From contig OZ025245.1 of assembly GCA_964019155.1 (NCBI GenBank), positions 9,921,544-9,985,543 on the forward strand: DNA of 64,000 nt, given 5' to 3'. Shown piece by piece: positions 11,581 through 22,531 of this stretch; within the stretch, counting starts at the first letter, position 1, and each line of letters starts with the position of its first letter. The notes beneath the pieces are model-generated. The model worked only from the letters and a program-made list of their open reading frames with translations, was not told the DNA's origin and did not search any database. The translations under genes and the position numbers were made by a program. This DNA comes from Osedax fenrisi. Its lineage: Eukaryota; Annelida; Polychaeta; Sabellida; Siboglinidae.

Positions 11581-11659
11581 ATTTTTTTTATATCATTCCT
11601 GTAATAATTTAATTTAAATACCAATAAAATATATACTGTATTAAATATGCAGTATGAAC

Positions 11660-11695
<36 letters not shown>

Positions 11696-11699
<4 letters not shown>

Positions 11700-11769
11700 C
11701 GTTATATACAGTTATATGTTGTGTATAACTGTATATAACAGTATAACATATAACTGTATATAACGTTAT
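11696..11769. repeat. Perfect 25-bp inverted repeat
   Basis: Arms 11696-11720 and 11745-11769 are exact reverse complements, with a 24-base spacer that is itself partly symmetric. The arm begins ATAACGTTATATACAG. It directly abuts a (TA)n tract and could form a cruciform. Confidence 0.85.
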
Positions 11770-12044
11770 ATGTGAAAATATATGAGACAATGAATATATT
11801 GCGAAGATAAATGGAATTAAATCTCGATGAACCTTATTCTCCGCACTACATTTAACCCCATTATACCGTACTTCACAGGAAATAACCGTCAAAGATTAAT
11901 TTTTATATAAATTAATAAACAAATATATAATAATAATAATTATTTCACTATATATTATCACAATTACCTATACAAAATGATGTTCATTTGAAATATATGT
12001 AAAACCATGTGTCAAATACATGTATACATAAATATATTAATAAT
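11770..12044. other. Gene-free AT-rich DNA
   Basis: No gene is recognised. A 76-residue open frame across 11662-11892 on the minus strand is mostly translation of the palindrome and TA tract. Confidence 0.45.
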
Positions 12045-12420
12045 TTTTCGAACCCTAGTAGATAGATAGCGTATGTCAGCGTATTTGTTTTCTGAATTTG
12101 GCGATAACTGAACGGATTGGTATGTATATCAGCATAGTTTTTCTTGCTATTTTCCATGCCCTTTTCGCACCTCTATCTTTTGTAAGACTACTATGTAGGC
12201 GTGGGTTCATTAATTATAACTATCATCTATAGATACAACATAAATTATAATACAAATAACAATATAAAAATATATAACGACATTTTTAAGATTTGAACTA
12301 CTCGTGAGGACTACATGACATTTTAATATTTCAATCACTAGTAATTATACATTTTAGAGGAAAAAGTTATATATATATACGAATTATAAATAATTTCAAT
12401 TTAATAAAGAATATTTATTT
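12045..12420 (-). repeat. Dispersed exon-like repeat, copy 4
   Basis: The most complete relative of copy 1. The core GTATGTCAGCGTATTTG and GCGATAACTGAACGG is followed by the TATGTAGGCGTG section and the shared AT-rich part. The same word CGAACCCTAGTAGATAGAT precedes it as at copy 3 (9434), showing that the two were duplicated with flanking DNA. Confidence 0.65.
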
Positions 12421-12625
12421 TTATTTTGTAAAAATTTATCAACAAATATATATACTTTTTGTCCCGAATTTCCTTACAAATTAAAATTGTATTATTGATA
12501 ACATATTTAAAAAATTTGCATTTGAACACCAAAATATGAACAATTGTAATAGTATATATTTTATTATAATTTTTTATATACTTTCATTTGAAAGTGAAAA
12601 TATATTATCAAATTATTTATAACCA
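12421..12625. repeat. Duplicated AT-rich segment, copy B
   Basis: Near-identical to 9710-9935. Confidence 0.75.
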
Positions 12626-12655
12626 TTATATATTTTCTAATATGTTCTCGAAATG

Positions 12656-12889
12656 TTATATAGAGTTATATGTGTAAACATTATTATTATTATTTATACA
12701 TGTATTACATTTAAATGTAAAATTTTGCGATCTAAATAACTGAATAGCATATTTTGGTGGTGATTTATTAGACCAATTTGTTTTCATAATTTTTGCTTTA
12801 TATAAGCATTTAAAATGGTATTTATTACCACATGAACATAATATATAATTTTCGTTATTAATTTCTAAATGACATGTAATACAATCCAT
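12656..12889 (-). CDS. Small zinc-finger (RING/PHD-like) reading frame
   Basis: The 77-residue frame starts at ATG 12889. It has a Cys/His pattern: MDCITC, then CSCGNKYHFKC, then FKCNTC. This CxxC...CxC...HxxC...CxxC spacing is that of a cross-brace zinc finger such as PHD or RING. Short proteins of this type occur as the N-terminus of LINE ORF1 proteins and in some host genes, so it may be an orphan transposon fragment. No neighbour supports a complete element. It is shorter than a full PHD domain protein and sits in very AT-rich DNA. The fold is plausible; the function is unknown. Confidence 0.45.
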   Translation of the reverse strand: MDCITCHLEINNENYILCSCGNKYHFKCLYKAKIMKTNWSNKSPPKYAIQLFRSQNFTFKCNTCINNNNNVYTYNSI

Positions 12890-13375
12890 TTTTAATGTAA
12901 TAAATATATTACAAATATATAGTTTTAGAAATTATATATATTTTTAACAAACTGTTTCCCTATGATTTTAAATTGAACAATTGCCGAATTTGATTTTTCT
13001 TGTTTACTAAATAAATTAGCGTTGCGATGTTTCAATTTTCTTATTTTCGAAATCGATTTTTAAACCTTATCCTTTATTGTAATGACTACGTAAATATCGA
13101 AAGTAATTCCGTATTATATAGATAACAAGTATCCGAATGTATGTCGAAATTAATTAGTTTTAAAGAAATTTAATTTTTTTTCATTTGTAGAAATAACGCG
13201 TTAAATTTATGCGACTTTTAATTTGGTTGCAAAGCGTTGCAACTGAATCCTAATTGACCCGTAAGGTAAGGAGACAGTTTCGTAATCACCTTTTCTGCTT
13301 GAACATTACTCTCCAAAGATCCTTCCTTTTTCTTTACCGTAACAATCTAATAAGGTAACATAACATAGTTAACAC

Positions 13376-13597
13376 CTTTCCTTCTCTTTTGTCGGCTTGT
13401 GTACCATAAACATCTGTTTCTACAAAAGCTCCATCTACTGGCCTACCATAACTTTTGTCGAAGATCAACTTCATGATGATTTCTATTCTACTTTGAATTC
13501 TTGCTGCCAGAGTCATAGGATCATCAGTTCAAAAACAACCCAGTTGTAACACAAATGGAGCATATACGTGTGCAATAGTGGGGATATCATCTAGGGC
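13376..13597 (-). pseudogene. Exon-like segment with an in-frame stop
   Basis: On the minus strand an acceptor (TTTTCAAAATGCAG) precedes 13597. The frame then reads 22 codons (ALDDIPTIAHVYAPFVLQLG...), meets TGA at 13529-13531, and continues in the same frame for more than 50 codons (MTLAARIQSRIEII, FDKSYGRPVDGAFVETDVYG). A donor-like GTGTTA lies near 13370. The continued coding character on both sides of the stop points to a recently broken exon. I do not recognise the protein family. Confidence 0.4.
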
Positions 13598-13624
13598 CTG
13601 CATTTTGAAAAAGTTATTAGAGGT

Positions 13625-14370
13625 TTTCGATTATAATTATTAAATTTATTATAATTTTATTATAATTATTAAATTTATATAATTCTAAAATAATAACGAT
13701 GTGTAATTTAATTGTAAGTCGTTTATAATATAATGTATAATTTCTTTTCTATATGTACTGTTTGCTGGATAATATTCTTTTTTGGTTAATTCAGATAGAC
13801 ATATGTTTATTTCACTATTAAATGCAGGGAGTCTGGGAAGGAGATGAATAAAAATATAATATAATATTTAAGTACTATATCATATATATAGTATTAATAA
13901 GTAGTACTTATTTTAAGTAGTATGTCACAATATTGTAATATATAATTTATGTTATATATATATATTTTATGTTTAAAACTTACAGAATAGGCTCTCGTTT
14001 GTAGAACACACGATTTCAAAGTATCGTTGTGTATATATTGAGCAGTAAATGTAATTAAAGCTGTTTGGTTTAAAGAGGTCCAGGCATCAGTGGTGAGTCT
14101 TAATGATTTTGATGCAATTTCTGAATGTATAACTGCAACCTTTTTACAATAAATGTACTGGATATATAATATATAATCACTGAATAATAGTATCAGATTG
14201 TAATAATTGAATATTATATACAAATTATAGTATATATACTTTATTTACACCCGTCTTATCATGACTAAAAGATTGGATTTATAGAATTAAATATAACTAT
14301 TAGTTAATAAATATATTTACTAACTGTTATAACATTTATTAGAACTATAATATTAATCTATTTAGTGTAT
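13625..14370 (-). repeat. Duplicated segment carrying a hAT transposase exon, copy B
   Basis: Second copy of the 10839-11580 segment, with few substitutions. Confidence 0.8.
13984..14132 (-). pseudogene. hAT transposase exon, copy B
   Basis: Same 149-bp exon as at 11197-11345, with the acceptor TTGCAG (14133-14138) and donor GTAAGT (13978-13983) intact and the encoded residues the same. Both copies keep the frame open, but nothing else of a transposase is visible nearby. Confidence 0.65.
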
Positions 14371-15806
14371 TTATTTGCTACTTTTTAATGTAATTAGATA
14401 TGCATTTTTTGTTATTGAAAATATATAATAATACAAATAATAATATACAAATATAGAACTAACTTATCAGAAATAAAATAATGAATAAAATAAAACATTA
14501 CCTATATTACATATGAAATATGTATATTTTTATAACAATCCTATATAAAAATATAAACTATAAATCAGAATCACCACATTTTAGTTAAAATGATTCTTTG
14601 TAGGCATTCTGATTATTTTTTAAATACAAATATTGACATAATGATATAAATTATTTTTTAAATCTATATTCTAAAGGAATATTTACGCCCTCCTGTACCT
14701 GTCTACAGGAGACATATTGTACAGTTATTTTACTGTAACGGTATGTGTGATGGTATCGTTGTCTTTATAAAATTGATAGTCGTTATCATCATTTGAAAAT
14801 CATTAAATATATTTCTATATATTTGCAATAATAATGATCTATTACTAATTAATACAGGATTCTAAGGAAACTTATTAATATTTAATTATGAATAGTTTTG
14901 TAGCGATTCAAAAGAATTCTCAAATGGGATACTGATTGGAGGTTTTGTCAAAAAATACTACAAATTCCCATAATATAACATATAATGACTAAATAATATT
15001 AGGTATTTTAAAATATAGTTATAAAATAATTATAATCGATAATTATTTAAAAGTAAACTTTTCGATTGGCAAAACCTGCAAAAACGCAAAAATATTAGTT
15101 ATACAGATACATATTAGGAAATTCTCTAAGTAAAACATATATGTTATAAACAAAGATCATAATGATATAATACCTACATTTTTATGCCATATTTCCTCTG
15201 GGTATTCATACTTTCCATAAATCTGCATAGCCACACGATAAAGTAGAGCTCCATGTCCATGTATATGTCCATGTATATGTATGAAAGTATGTTATAACTT
15301 TAAAACAACAATATAACTTTTCACGTATACAAATTTAATTATTATAATACAACTACACGAGTTACCTATTTGCCATTGCGTTATTATTTACGTACACCAG
15401 TGTTCACACGAGTGTTCACCAACTTTATCAGTATATCAACTATATTTCCATTAACATTTCTATACTATACATACTTGTGGTACGTATGATCATTTAGTTT
15501 ATATTCCTCCTCGTTAAATAACTCATCGCAATGGTAGATCTTCATCAGTTGTAGTACTATATAGGTGAGAGTGTGTGGCTAGTGTGAAAACGTGTTTTTT
15601 TCTGAAATCGGACCAGATGAAACTACCCTCTTCGGCGAGTCTTCGTCTTAAACCGAGTAAACATCGGTAGATCTTTTTCTGATTCGGGGGTGTTCTCATT
15701 CTTTTCCCTAGTTAAGTACTGAAATTTAAATATACAAATTATAACTCATGAGTGTATATAGGTTTGTTTTACACAACTATATATTTTAAGCTACATATAA
15801 TAAATA

Positions 15807-15846
<40 letters not shown>

Positions 15847-16550
15847 TACTACATTTTGTTTAATAAAATGATAAATTGAAACAACTATAATATAATAGTT
15901 AATATACATTGCATTAAATAAAATATATATTATATTATATATTATATAAATCTAATTTATTATTTTTCTATAAATTAATTTTTACTTTATTTATTTTAAT
16001 TAATTTAATAATGCCACAATTTATTATATTGTTAAGAACTAATTAACAGTATATTATAAATAATGCATAATTGATTGGCTATATTTATTAAAATTTAAGA
16101 AATTAATTTGATAAATTGACAATTACTGTTAAATTTATTATAATATATACAGACAGACGGAAATATATGGACATTAATACTTATTTTTATAATATATTTA
16201 AATGAATTTCTATATATTTCTATATTTATTTAAAGCATCTCATAATATATCATAATATTCTATCTTACCATTGCTTGATTCAAGTAATATATAGTTATAT
16301 ATAATAATGAAACTAAATGCATTGTAATTATATGGGTTTTCATTTACTGGACACCTTTATTCACGTATAATAATCGGTGTGTATGGTATCTATACCACAC
16401 AAACACACATATTTTACCTATAGGTAACTAACCGATTATTTACTATATTGTAAATTGAGATATAATTAAATATCTAAGAGTATATTATAACTAATCTTAA
16501 TGTATTGGCTACATTTATTAAATATAGACAATTAATTAGATACATTAATA
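14371..16550. other. Gene-free region
   Basis: Mostly AT-rich sequence with a long (TA)n tract at 15807-15845. A short stem CTCCTGTACC...TACAGGAG lies near 14690-14712. A G+C-richer patch at about 15540-15715 shows no convincing frame. Nothing else is recognised. Confidence 0.5.
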
Positions 16551-16638
16551 ATTACGGTTACCTGTTACCTGTTACCTAATTGGTTTAGGCACTTCCATCA
16601 ACTTCTTTATTGAAGTTTTCGGACGTGCTTTCAATATA

Positions 16639-17334
16639 TTATTGGGCAAAAAGGTATGTTTTGAGCTTTGATTTGAATGTTACAGTTGAGTCAATTGATC
16701 GGATATGGTGAGGTAGATCATTCCAGATTTTTGGAGCATGGATGGAGAAAGATTTATGTTGGGAAGATGTTAAATGTAATAGAACTGGAATTTTTAATTT
16801 GAATTTGTTTATGTGTCTTTGTTCGTAAATAGTTGTGTTGGGAGTTAGTAAGTTGGCAAGATAGTCTGGTGTGTTATGATGTGTAGCTAAATGTATGGTG
16901 AGTGCAATTTTGTAAATTATACGGGATTTTATTGGCAGCCAATGTAATTTGGTTCTCAAAGGGGATATATGTTGTCTGGAATATTTAGTTATGTTGAATA
17001 TGAATCTGATGGCTGAATTCTGAAGACGTTGGAGTTTATTTATTATAGATTGTGAGGAGGCATAGAGACATGAATTACAGTAATCGAGGCGGGGGAGAAT
17101 GAGGGATGTAGCGAGGAGTTTTGCAGTATTAAAATTAATGAAGGGTCTTATTGTTCGTAAGTTGTGTAGTATGTAGTTAAATGACTGTGATAGTGATTTA
17201 GTCTGGATGTTGAATTGTAGTGTTGGGTCGATTAATATACCAAGATTTTTTATTTTATTAGCATAAGAAATACTCAGATTGTTAATGGTAATTTGTGGTG
17301 GAATGAATATGGTGGTAGATGTTTTAATATGCAT
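16639..17334 (-). pseudogene. LINE reverse transcriptase, C-terminal part
   Basis: 231 residues with the C-terminal signature of L2/CR1 LINEs: LLATSLILPRLDYCNSCLY, then LHWLPIKSRIIYKIAL, then NDLPHHIRS and FKSKLKTYLF at the end. It continues the frame at 17355-18146 after a frameshift near 17400-17430, which breaks the protein about 30 codons downstream of the YADD motif. The stop follows directly after the conserved terminus. Confidence 0.8.
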
Positions 17335-17354
17335 TGATTCAGTTTTAAGACAGT

Positions 17355-18146
17355 TTAGTGATAATGAGTTGTTGGTGAGCCAGTAATGTATATCAGTAAT
17401 GCAGTTGTTACAGTAAGTACATTTATGTCGTTGTTAGGGTCTATCAATCTACAGTGTAACTGTATATCATCAGCATACGAGTGATAGTCTATAGTGGGGT
17501 ATTTGTCAATAATTCTAAATAAGGGAAGTAGGTAGATATTGAATAGGAGTGGACCAAGGACCGATCCTTGAGGTACTCCATGAGTAACTTTACGAGGTTT
17601 AGAGATTAGTGAGTTTATACTAATTTGGTAAAAACGATCAGTTAGGTATGAGATGAACCAATCAAGTGCAGTACCAGAGATTCCGATAGAAGTTAGTCGA
17701 TTTATAAGGATATTATGGTCAAGAGTGTCGAAGGCAGCTGATAAATCAAGGAGAATGACCACTGAACCATGTGGTGATGCAGCAGATAGGTGAATGTGAT
17801 TAAGGATATGTATCATTGCAGTTTCAGTACTTTTGTGCTTGGTATAGGCACTCTGATATGGGTTTAATATATGATTTTCATGGAGATACGAATTTAATTG
17901 ACGAGCAACAACTCGTTCTAGGGTTTTGGAGAGCGTTGATAAGTTGGAGATTGGTCGGTAGTTGGAGAGGATTGATTTGTCAAGGTTTGGTTTTTTTATG
18001 ATGGGTGTAACATATGCTGTTTTCATGTAGATTGGAAAAATGCCTGAGGTAAGTGAGTTTTCTATTATTTCTTGGTAATAAGATGCTAGATAAATGTGGT
18101 ACTTATTTAATATAGAATGAGGAATTAAGAAGGTTAAAATTGTCAT
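17355..18146 (-). pseudogene. LINE reverse transcriptase, fingers-palm part
   Basis: 263 residues. Motifs in order: NYRPISNLSTLSKTLERVVA (about 60-80), LLDLSAAFDTLDHNIL (about 133-148), GVPQGSVLGPLLFNIY (about 190-205) and the catalytic YADDIQLH (about 224-231). The frame fails soon after YADD. The first codons before about residue 9 no longer match LINEs, placing the truncation or junction near 18130-18160. Confidence 0.85.
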
Positions 18147-18194
18147 TAGACCTATAGAAAGAGATGAGTTGTGCGGGCGTGCGTGTCAATGGCC

Positions 18195-19157
18195 TCAAAG
18201 AAAAGACTGATCAATGGAACTAGGTGGGTTAGCGGCGGTCTCGCCGGCATCCTTCTTGGAAGAAGGGTTGATTGTGGGGACAGTTGATTCTTCAGTGGCT
18301 ATAGTAACGACTGCGACAGGTACGTTATTACTGTCAGGTGCAATCAATTTCTCAGCAACAGAGCTGCGGCTCATCCAATCAATGGGTCGGGGAGCGTCGT
18401 GGGGGCCATCATAATCAGCGGTGGTAAGGCTAGGCCGTGTAGTATTGATCATATACACGCCCATCTGAGGCATGTCTGTTACGCCGCCTGCAGGAGTTTT
18501 CCAGTATGGGGTGAGCCCTGCATATGCATCAGTACCTATGGTAGTGATGTCTATGAATGGGAATATAGCTCTAAAGCCCTCAGAGCGTGCAGCATTCATA
18601 TGCCTCATTGACCCGGGGATAAGGGTTTGTGACATATCATTCCAGGTGGGGTTAATGTCATCAGGCTCATGTGGCTCAGAAAAGGTGAGTTGCTTGGTTT
18701 TGTGGTGGTAAGTAACCAGCCTAAACCGTATATGATCCTTGGTGGCGTCGAAGCTCATCCAGGGCCAGAGTGCACAGCACTCGGCGTCGTTAGCATGGTC
18801 TTCGAAATCTGACAACACAGAACCGGGGTGATCGCGCAACCATCCTGAGCGGGTGTGCTCAACTATCAAGTATATCAGGGAACTAAGCTCAGAGTACATC
18901 GGTGAAATCATCGCTGTGTTATGATATTCCATTGTAGACAGGAGTGCTGCACCAGAGAGATACTGAGTGCCGTCCCAAGCATCGGCTCTGTTACGTTTGG
19001 GTGCAAACACCATCGACTGGAAGAAATTAACTGAGGCTGTGCCCAAAGAAAGACCTAGTTGTGAGGGGATAACACCCATAACATCAAGCCAGCCATATAG
19101 CACAGAGCACTGATCCATGTAGCTAGGAGGGTTAACGCCGGCAGAAGTGGAGTTCAT
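18195..19157 (-). CDS. Foreign-looking capsid-type frame (candidate endogenous RNA-virus element)
   Basis: An intronless 320-codon frame, near 50% G+C in an AT-rich region, stays open to 19205 (16 more codons upstream of the ATG, then TAG), so the N-terminus is probably truncated. The protein is soluble, has no membrane segment or signal peptide, and is rich in Trp, Tyr, Pro and Met. Trp-containing blocks occur at YGWLDVMG, ADAWDGTQ, LWPWMSFD and PYWKTPAG. The tail of about 55 residues is Ser/Thr/Pro/Ala-rich. Such a layout (compact body, flexible C-terminal tail) fits coat proteins of small RNA viruses, but I cannot assign a virus family. No polymerase or protease motif is seen. About 40 bases after the stop it joins the 5' end of a LINE in the same orientation. 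Alternative: a retrocopied host transcript, since host exons here are also G+C-rich. The integrity over 320 codons implies a young insertion or selection. Confidence 0.55.
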   Translation of the reverse strand: MNSTSAGVNPPSYMDQCSVLYGWLDVMGVIPSQLGLSLGTASVNFFQSMVFAPKRNRADAWDGTQYLSGAALLSTMEYHNTAMISPMYSELSSLIYLIVEHTRSGWLRDHPGSVLSDFEDHANDAECCALWPWMSFDATKDHIRFRLVTYHHKTKQLTFSEPHEPDDINPTWNDMSQTLIPGSMRHMNAARSEGFRAIFPFIDITTIGTDAYAGLTPYWKTPAGGVTDMPQMGVYMINTTRPSLTTADYDGPHDAPRPIDWMSRSSVAEKLIAPDSNNVPVAVVTIATEESTVPTINPSSKKDAGETAANPPSSIDQSFL

Positions 19158-19209
19158 AAGGTGTTGAAGGCCTAGGGATCGATCTCTGTAGGGCGCAGCA
19201 GAAGGCTAG

Positions 19210-21317
19210 GTTACAAATATTATAATAGATTTATGGAAATATATATATGCATATATATGGATATATATATCCATATATGGACAAGTAATTAATAATTATT
19301 CTTATTGATTCTATTGATATATAATTAGATATAATAATGACTATGTATTATAATTCTGGATTGTCATTTATTATACACATTTTTCATGTATAATAAATTA
19401 TAATTATTTATTTGGGTTTTTCATGATAGGTTTATTATGTAAAGACAATCTTATCATTCTCCTAATAATAGTATATTAAAGATAAATATATCTATATCTA
19501 GCATTTAATTCAAGTTATATAGTATTACCCATAATATATTTGTATAACAAATCCTTATATTGATTATCCTTTTGTTAAAATATTTAATTACATGATAACC
19601 TTTCATTAAATTTTGAATTATATTTTCATTTATAACTTTTTTTAGATTTTAAGAATCAAATTATTATAGATATATTTTGTTATTACAAATATATGGGATA
19701 TTTCTTCTAATTTTAACATTATTCTTATCTATAAATAATGAGAAGTTAAATTATAACTTTATTTTCCTATTAATGTTAACAAATTTTCGACTTATTAAAG
19801 ATAAGAGACAATACAGATTATTCATAGGCTGATAATATATTACGTATAAATATGTGTTAAAGGGATAATAATGTCATATTCCTTATTATAATAGGTTTTA
19901 ATAATATATACACCTTTAATTATATAATTGTTATGTTTTTATTATAATATATTATATCCTACCATATATTTACTTATATACCTATATAATATTTAATTGA
20001 TATTATAATTAAATTAGATATTTATTCAATTATTAATGCAAGTAACATAATTTATAGTTATTGAAAGTTATTAAAAATTCGATCAAAGTAAGAGAACACA
20101 ATTATAAAAAATAAAATTTCAGGTTGAAATTCCCATAAATCTCATTTTCGTAATGAGTTAAAATCCATTTAGAATGACAGTACCTTGACGTGGTTAAATG
20201 GCCTCTATTAATATAGACTAAACCTGTTATTTAATTAATTAACTATTTAAAAATATACGTATATGTACAGATATTCAAATATACTGTGCTATCGTTGACA
20301 TTATATATTAATATATTATGTTTAAAATTGTCAATAATTTAAGTTAATGAATTTTTATATTAATTCATATTACAACAGAACCACTGGAGTTATTCAATAC
20401 AATATAATTGATCTACGATGTAATCAATATGATCATGATTTAAGTTTGGAGTGTCAGTTGCAGCAAATAATGCCTACTATATTAGTATGGGTGTCCTAGT
20501 TTGTAGTATATAGCGCCAGCAGACATGAGTCATAAGTGAACTTGGATAAATTTGATATAAATGTATTAATTAATCTAGTACTATGCTAGCAAATATTACA
20601 ACATTTCAGTACAATCCTACTGAAATTATTGTAATAAAACTGTACCTATAAATGTTTATTGGGCATAAGTACTTCTTTTTTATATCTTATGTACATTAAA
20701 TTAAATATAACCTATATAAGATATAACAATTTTTTCGTCAATTTATAATAAGTACTAGAATAATAATTATAACTTATATAATATTGCTTTCTATTGTATT
20801 GATATATACTTTAATTACAATCACAAACTTTTTTATTTGTAAAATTCTAGATAATAAAAGAAGTAGTCAGTATAATATAAAATACATTAGTAATTAAATA
20901 ATAATTGTTTAATGGTGCACTATGCAACAGTATATAATATATACATTAATTTAGATAATACATATACAATATCACATTTTTATTATAATATAATTCTATT
21001 TATTTATATATCTTTACTTAATTTTATAGATAATTAATATTTATATATAATTTTATAAATTTAAATATACATTAATTAAAGTTAATTAAATTTCTGTCTA
21101 TTAACAGTAGACAAATTATTTATTTAATATTTATATTTAATTAAACATATTTATTATATTATTTAAATTATACAATTTAAATATTATTTGCATTAAAATC
21201 AAATAAATCGATTTTAATCAAATAAATCAGATTTTTTTCGAACTCTATTTGGAAATATATATATTTATATATATATAACTATTATACTAGAATATAATAA
21301 TATTACGTTACAAATGA

Positions 21318-21360
<43 letters not shown>
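19210..21360. other. Gene-free AT-rich DNA
   Basis: No gene or element is recognised. A TATATGG/CCATATA inverted pair is at 19249-19279, and a (TA)n tract at 21324-21360 borders the pogo element. A short ordinary-composition patch at 20390-20540 has no open frame. Confidence 0.5.
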
Positions 21361-21363
<3 letters not shown>

Positions 21364-21898
21364 TAAAACCCCTCTACAAGAAACCCCGTTACAAGAACAA
21401 CCTCGTTACAAGAACACCTTTTTACCCAAATGGTTGGAATTCAACCTTTTTACATGTTAAGAAACCCCGTTACAAGAACATCGGTTATAAGAACAACCTC
21501 GTTATAAGAACACAATTTTCACAAATTTTTGGAAATTTCACCCCTTTATAAGAACATTTTAAGAAAATTATAATAATATCTAAGCCCTTGATGCGGGCTT
21601 TGATAATATCTTGTAAAATTGAAATCATTTCGAATAATTAATATAGTGAATAACATTTAAATCATAATACAATGCATCTGAGTGTAGGTTACAAAATGAA
21701 CGACTGACTGAACGACTGCTCGCCGAGCAGTGCTCGGTGCGAGTAATTTAACGAACATATACTAGATAAAGTAATAGGTACCCTATGAGTAGTAGGCGGT
21801 GTTACGTCATTATGTATTGACAAATAACAATCATGCAAGGACTGCATATTTTATATTTAATTCAATATTTTATAGTATGATATTCATTATTTCTTAAA

Positions 21899-22036
21899 AT
21901 GCCAAAACGAAAACAGTACACTATAGAATTAAAAAAGAAAATAATTCAAGAAGTTGAAGAAGGGGTTAAATCAAGTGAAGTAGGGAGGAAGTATGATATA
22001 TCTCATACACTCATATCGAAATGGTATAGTTTTTAA
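21899..22036 (+). pseudogene. Pogo transposase N-terminus (psq-type helix-turn-helix), truncated
   Basis: 45 codons starting MPKRKQYTIELKKKIIQEVE and continuing through SEVGRKYDISHTLISKW to a stop. This is the first helix-turn-helix of pogo/CENP-B-type transposases (Psq/Brinker-like), which binds the terminal repeats. The second (CENPB-type) HTH and the DDE domain, about 400 residues, are missing. The frame ends at the deletion joint near 22030. Confidence 0.8.
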
Positions 22037-22039
22037 TCA

Positions 22040-22531
22040 TGATAACATTATTAACGTTGCTGACGATGATGATAGCGCTACTGTGATCTATGACTCGAGC
22101 GATATTGGAAATATTGATAGTTTATTTGATTCTCTTCGTAATACTGTCTTCGAGCCAACTGGTTAGTAATATAATAATCATATTCTAATCACTAATTATT
22201 ATAAATCACTATAGGTTCCTTAGACGACTATTTATCCTGTGATTATTGTTTGATTACTTCTGATGTGCTTAGCGATGATGACATTGTACAGCTAGTTCAA
22301 AATGATACTAATAACGGCAGTGATGATGAAGAGGATTACCCAAACGAAGATAACGAACAACTTACTCCAACAACTCGAGAAGCCATTGATATGTGTAATA
22401 AACTTAAGTTATTTATTGCTAATGATAATGAATATTCTCAACAATTCTATGATAATATTAATAAATTACATGATTATTGTACCGATAAAATTATTCTACG
22501 ACAGAAATCAATAATTGGTTATCTTAACTAG
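22040..22531 (+). pseudogene. Pogo transposase acidic C-terminus with a small intron
   Basis: From about 22040 the frame reads acidic sequence (NVADDDDSATVIYDSS) up to a donor GTTAGT near 22160. After an intron of about 55 bases ending ATAG (near 22214) it continues through LITSDVLSDDDIVQLV, SDDEEDYPNEDNEQ and ends at 22531 with QKSIIGYLN. The open frame from the internal ATG at 22250 is 93 codons. Asp/Glu-rich tails of this kind close Tigger-type transposases. It has no catalytic residues and could only act if fused in a transcript to other exons. Confidence 0.65.

Larger units (their letters stand above)
16555..18150 (-). mobile_element. 5'-truncated L2-like LINE, joined to a foreign frame at its 5' end
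   Basis: On the minus strand the element runs from about 18150 (reverse transcriptase) to its 3' end near 16555, where an iterated tail of the form (CAGGTAA)n is seen (GTTACCT three times on the plus strand at 16558-16577). Coding matches L2/CR1-clade LINEs. The endonuclease domain is missing. The 5' end is not followed by ordinary genomic DNA but by the G+C-rich capsid-like frame in the same orientation. Confidence 0.85.

Noticed and set aside
18214..18711. Plus-strand frames opposite the capsid-like frame
   Set aside because: Shadows of the longer minus-strand frame in G+C-rich sequence; no domain and no continuity.
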